Shown piece by piece: positions 50,078 through 51,879 of a DNA stretch of 51,879 bases (its first letter is position 1; each line of letters opens with the position of its first letter). The stretch is from CAZMGB01 sp964565775. GTDB taxonomy: Bacteria; Chloroflexota; Dehalococcoidia; DSTF01; JALHUB01. Below the pieces are notes generated by a model. The model saw only the letters and a list, made by a program, of their open reading frames with translations, did no database searches and was not told the DNA's origin. The translations under genes were made by a program, and so were the position numbers. Location of the stretch: contig CAZMGB010000023.1 of NCBI GenBank assembly GCA_964565775.1, positions 1-51,879 on the forward strand, in the 5' to 3' direction.

Positions 50078-50815
50078 ATGAGCGCCAGCCCTCATCCCTT
50101 CACTCCGCTGGTCATCGCCCACGCGGCCTGCAAGGGCCACGCGCCGGAGAACACCCTCGCCGGCATCACCGCGGCCCTGAAACTGGGCGCGGATGGCATC
50201 GAGATCGACGTGCAGGCCAGCGCCGACGGCGTCCCCGTCCTCATGCACGACGCGACCGTCGACCGGACGACTGACCGCAGCGGGGAAGTATCGAAGCTCA
50301 CCCTCGCCGAGCTGCGACGCCTCGACGCCGGGAGCCGGCAGTTCGAGGGGCGCTTCCGGGGCGAGAAGATACCCACCCTGGCAGAGGTGCTGGAGTTGGT
50401 GCGAGGTCGGGCGCTCCTGGTGATGGAGGTCAAGCAGCCGCAGATCGAGGAGGCGATCCTGAAGGTCGTGCGCGACCTGGACGCCCTCGCTGACTGCGTT
50501 GTCGACTCCTTCTTCCCTGGTATCGTCGCGAAGGTGCGGCAGATGGAGCCGCGACTGCCGGCCGCCCTGCTGACCGGAGCGCAGGACGACTGGGAGGCGT
50601 TCTTCGCGTTTGCCCTCTCGCTGAATGCGCAGGGGGTGGCGGTGCTGCACTCCGCCGTCGATGCGGGCCTGGCCCGCAGGGCGCGGCTGCGCAAGCTGGC
50701 GCTCTCCACCTGGACGGCGAACGAGCCTGACGACATGCGCCGCCTCATCGACTGCGGCGTCGACGCCATCACCACCGACTACCCGGACCGCCTCCGTTCG
50801 GTGCTCGGCCGCTGA
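50078..50815 (+). CDS. Glycerophosphodiester phosphodiesterase family protein with altered active site
   Basis: A 245-residue GDPD TIM barrel: GHAPENTLAGI, DGIEIDVQASADGVPVLMHDATVDRTTDRSG, and the closing TWTANEPDDMRRLIDCGVDAITTDYPDRL. The catalytic HRG motif reads HAA (residues 15-17), so the usual Arg is missing while EID and HD are kept. Activity may be lost or changed. It is 10 bp after the ceramidase-like gene. Confidence 0.87.
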   Translation: MSASPHPFTPLVIAHAACKGHAPENTLAGITAALKLGADGIEIDVQASADGVPVLMHDATVDRTTDRSGEVSKLTLAELRRLDAGSRQFEGRFRGEKIPTLAEVLELVRGRALLVMEVKQPQIEEAILKVVRDLDALADCVVDSFFPGIVAKVRQMEPRLPAALLTGAQDDWEAFFAFALSLNAQGVAVLHSAVDAGLARRARLRKLALSTWTANEPDDMRRLIDCGVDAITTDYPDRLRSVLGR

Positions 50816-50901
50816 GGGCCGCCGCCCGGATGAGGCCGGGCAATCGTTCGCCCCCTCTCTACCACATGTCCTGAAACACCAAGGCACTGGCGATTATTCC
50901 T

Positions 50902-50931
50902 TTGACACACCTTAGATTGCCGTTTCATAAT
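50902..50931 (+). promoter_or_regulatory. Promoter of the gene at 50938 (leaderless)
   Basis: TTGACA at 50902-50907, 18-nt spacer, CATAAT at 50926-50931, then six nt to the ATG at 50938. The transcript should begin at the start codon; no SD is present. Confidence 0.75.
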
Positions 50932-50937
50932 TCCCGT

Positions 50938-51420
50938 ATGGCAGGTAGACAGCCCGTGCCGTACGGCGGTCTGCGCTTCACGGTGACGCCTTCCTTTTGG
51001 TTGCGGAAGGTGGTGCACCTTCCATTGTTCGTCGAGAGCCATAATCCGTCCTTCGCGATCACCGTAGAACGATTCGCAGAGGAACCAGCTCATGAGACGT
51101 GGCCGGACAAAGAGATTGTCATTCAGATCAAATTCGCCGATGACACAGAGACCTCTCGTTCCTTTCCAGTACCCAATCTCAAGATAGGCGAGCATACGAC
51201 GCTCAACCTTGATCACATATTCACCGCCTACCCAGGCCAGACCATCATCCGCCTGCCAATTAGCGTCTTTCGGGACCGGTGGGAGACGCTGTACTCCTAC
51301 CACGTATGGCGAGAGGAAGCCATCTGGTTCGCGGCATGGGCAACCTTGGTAACACTCGCTACACTGGGCACAGGTATTGCAGGCATCCTTGTGGCACTCG
51401 GCGATTCAGGCAAGCCTTGA
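50938..51420 (+). CDS. Hypothetical protein with C-terminal membrane anchor
   Basis: A 160-residue protein. The first 125 residues look like a beta-rich domain (TVTPSFWLRKVVHLPLFVESHNPSFAITV, IQIKFADDTETSRSFPV). A single membrane segment follows near 132-155 (WATLVTLATLGTGIAGILVAL). The family is unknown. Codon use is less GC-rich than its neighbours, which could mean transfer. Start set by the leaderless promoter; a TTG at 50902 is inside the -35. Confidence 0.65.
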   Translation: MAGRQPVPYGGLRFTVTPSFWLRKVVHLPLFVESHNPSFAITVERFAEEPAHETWPDKEIVIQIKFADDTETSRSFPVPNLKIGEHTTLNLDHIFTAYPGQTIIRLPISVFRDRWETLYSYHVWREEAIWFAAWATLVTLATLGTGIAGILVALGDSGKP

Positions 51421-51520
51421 TCAAGGCACTTGCCAGCCGCCCGTCACGCGGGCTAAACTAGAAGTGAGCCTTCGGAAGTCTGCACGGATGAGCAGGGACG
51501 CTCTTTCGAGGGTTCATCCG

Positions 51521-51560
51521 GCCGCCAGGCCCTTCCCCCGCCACCAGCGGGCCTGGCGGC
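51521..51560. terminator. Strong 12-bp stem-loop, terminator-like
   Basis: Perfect 12-bp arms at 51521-51532 and 51549-51560 enclose a 16-nt loop. The 3' side is followed by TTCTGCTAC, only a weak T-tract. It is well placed to end transcription from 50938, or to isolate the tRNA. Part of the right arm resembles 34105-34119. Confidence 0.6.
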
Positions 51561-51756
51561 TTCTGCTACGGCGCGTCGGGGGCTTCTCGTCCCGCCGACG
51601 GCTCCCTCCTTCCCGCCACGTCGCGTCCGATCCCAGGCAGCGACTTGTCTAGAAGGGAGACGGGAGGCTCGGCGCGCCAGGCAAAGGCGGGGCCATGAGT
51701 CAGGCGGAAGCGTAAGGGCTGGCCCGTCGGTGGGATGTCCGCGTGCTGCGCCGGCC

Positions 51757-51786
51757 TTGACCCCCTTGGCGGTGCCTTGCTATACT
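51757..51786 (+). promoter_or_regulatory. tRNA-Trp promoter
   Basis: TTGACC at 51757-51762, 18-nt spacer, TATACT at 51781-51786. The transcription start would be about ten nt before the tRNA. Confidence 0.75.
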
Positions 51787-51803
51787 GCGGGCGCGCTAGA
51801 TTT

Positions 51804-51879
51804 AGGAGTGTAGCTCAGTCTGGCAGAGCAGCGGTCTCCAAAACCGCCGGTCGGGGGTTCGAATCCCTCCACTCCTGCC
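51804..51879 (+). tRNA. trpT: tRNA-Trp (CCA), last base missing at window edge
   Basis: A full cloverleaf: acceptor AGGAGTG (51804-51810) pairs with CACTCCT (51870-51876), D-arm TAGCTCAGTCTGG, anticodon loop with CCA in TCTCCAAAA, T-arm with GGTTCGAATCC. The window ends in discriminator G and CC, so the encoded CCA is cut by one base. Confidence 0.97.

Larger units (their letters stand above)
51421..51803. other. Intergenic region before tRNA-Trp
   Basis: No gene recognised. It contains the large hairpin at 51521-51560 and the tRNA promoter at 51757-51786 (both listed). Confidence 0.5.

Overview
The window is a high-GC bacterial chromosome segment with many GTG/TTG starts, strong Shine-Dalgarno (SD) sequences inside operons, and several genes that look leaderless. 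Gene content (orphan lipoprotein binding protein, BKACE/SDR/crotonase catabolism, saccharopine-dehydrogenase-like proteins, HdrA-like material, a large gas vesicle locus) suggests Chloroflexota or another deep-branching terrestrial or aquatic lineage. That placement is inference only. No transposase, phage gene or CRISPR array was recognised.

Layout. 1-405 (minus): N-terminus of a zinc-ribbon Ser/Thr kinase, cut by the window edge. 855-2237: sugar-type ABC binding lipoprotein without permeases. 2238-3405: sparse region with a small unknown gene, two related promoter-like modules and the 3' half of a tRNA-Arg. 3406-7840: SCP2-like protein, a one-chain Gfo/Idh/MocA oxidoreductase-M24 peptidase fusion, a BKACE enzyme and an SDR, probably a small catabolic operon. 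7976-10348: divergent TetR/MFS efflux pair sharing a promoter region with a perfect 20-bp palindrome. 10474-13966: scattered small enzymes (ATC-hydrolase-like, crotonase, hotdog thioesterase, unknowns).

14384-30917 is the centre of interest: a CDC48-type AAA ATPase, a small Hsp20 on the opposite strand, then a continuous run of about 19 co-directional genes (17588-30917) forming a gas vesicle operon. It has one classical GvpA, three further GvpA-family proteins, three GvpF/L proteins, GvpN, GvpG, GvpK and a GvpH-type Hsp20. It also has features not in the standard set: a 25-residue-repeat GvpC-like protein with a winged-helix tail, a GvpF fused to a DnaJ J-domain, a free DnaJ-type zinc-finger protein, a GvpA-like domain fused to two PH/GRAM-like domains and a zinc ribbon, a PH-like/winged-helix/Hsp20 fusion, and a terminal DnaK carrying an internal duplication. 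Together these look like a gas vesicle assembly system with its own Hsp70/J-protein/Hsp20/AAA chaperone set.

31145-40705 is mostly minus strand: two saccharopine-dehydrogenase-like proteins, a GH4 glycosidase, DAHP synthase, a membrane protein, and a MarR-ABC-2 remnant-methyltransferase-MFS group. 40832-42814 is a chimeric gene joining an end-truncated HdrA to a NarI-like cytochrome b domain. 42839-51420 holds secreted/lipoprotein enzymes (EEP phosphatase, FKBP), a quinone oxidoreductase, a DUF362 protein, a ceramidase-like protein, a divergent GDPD and unknown membrane proteins. The window ends in a tRNA-Trp with its promoter.
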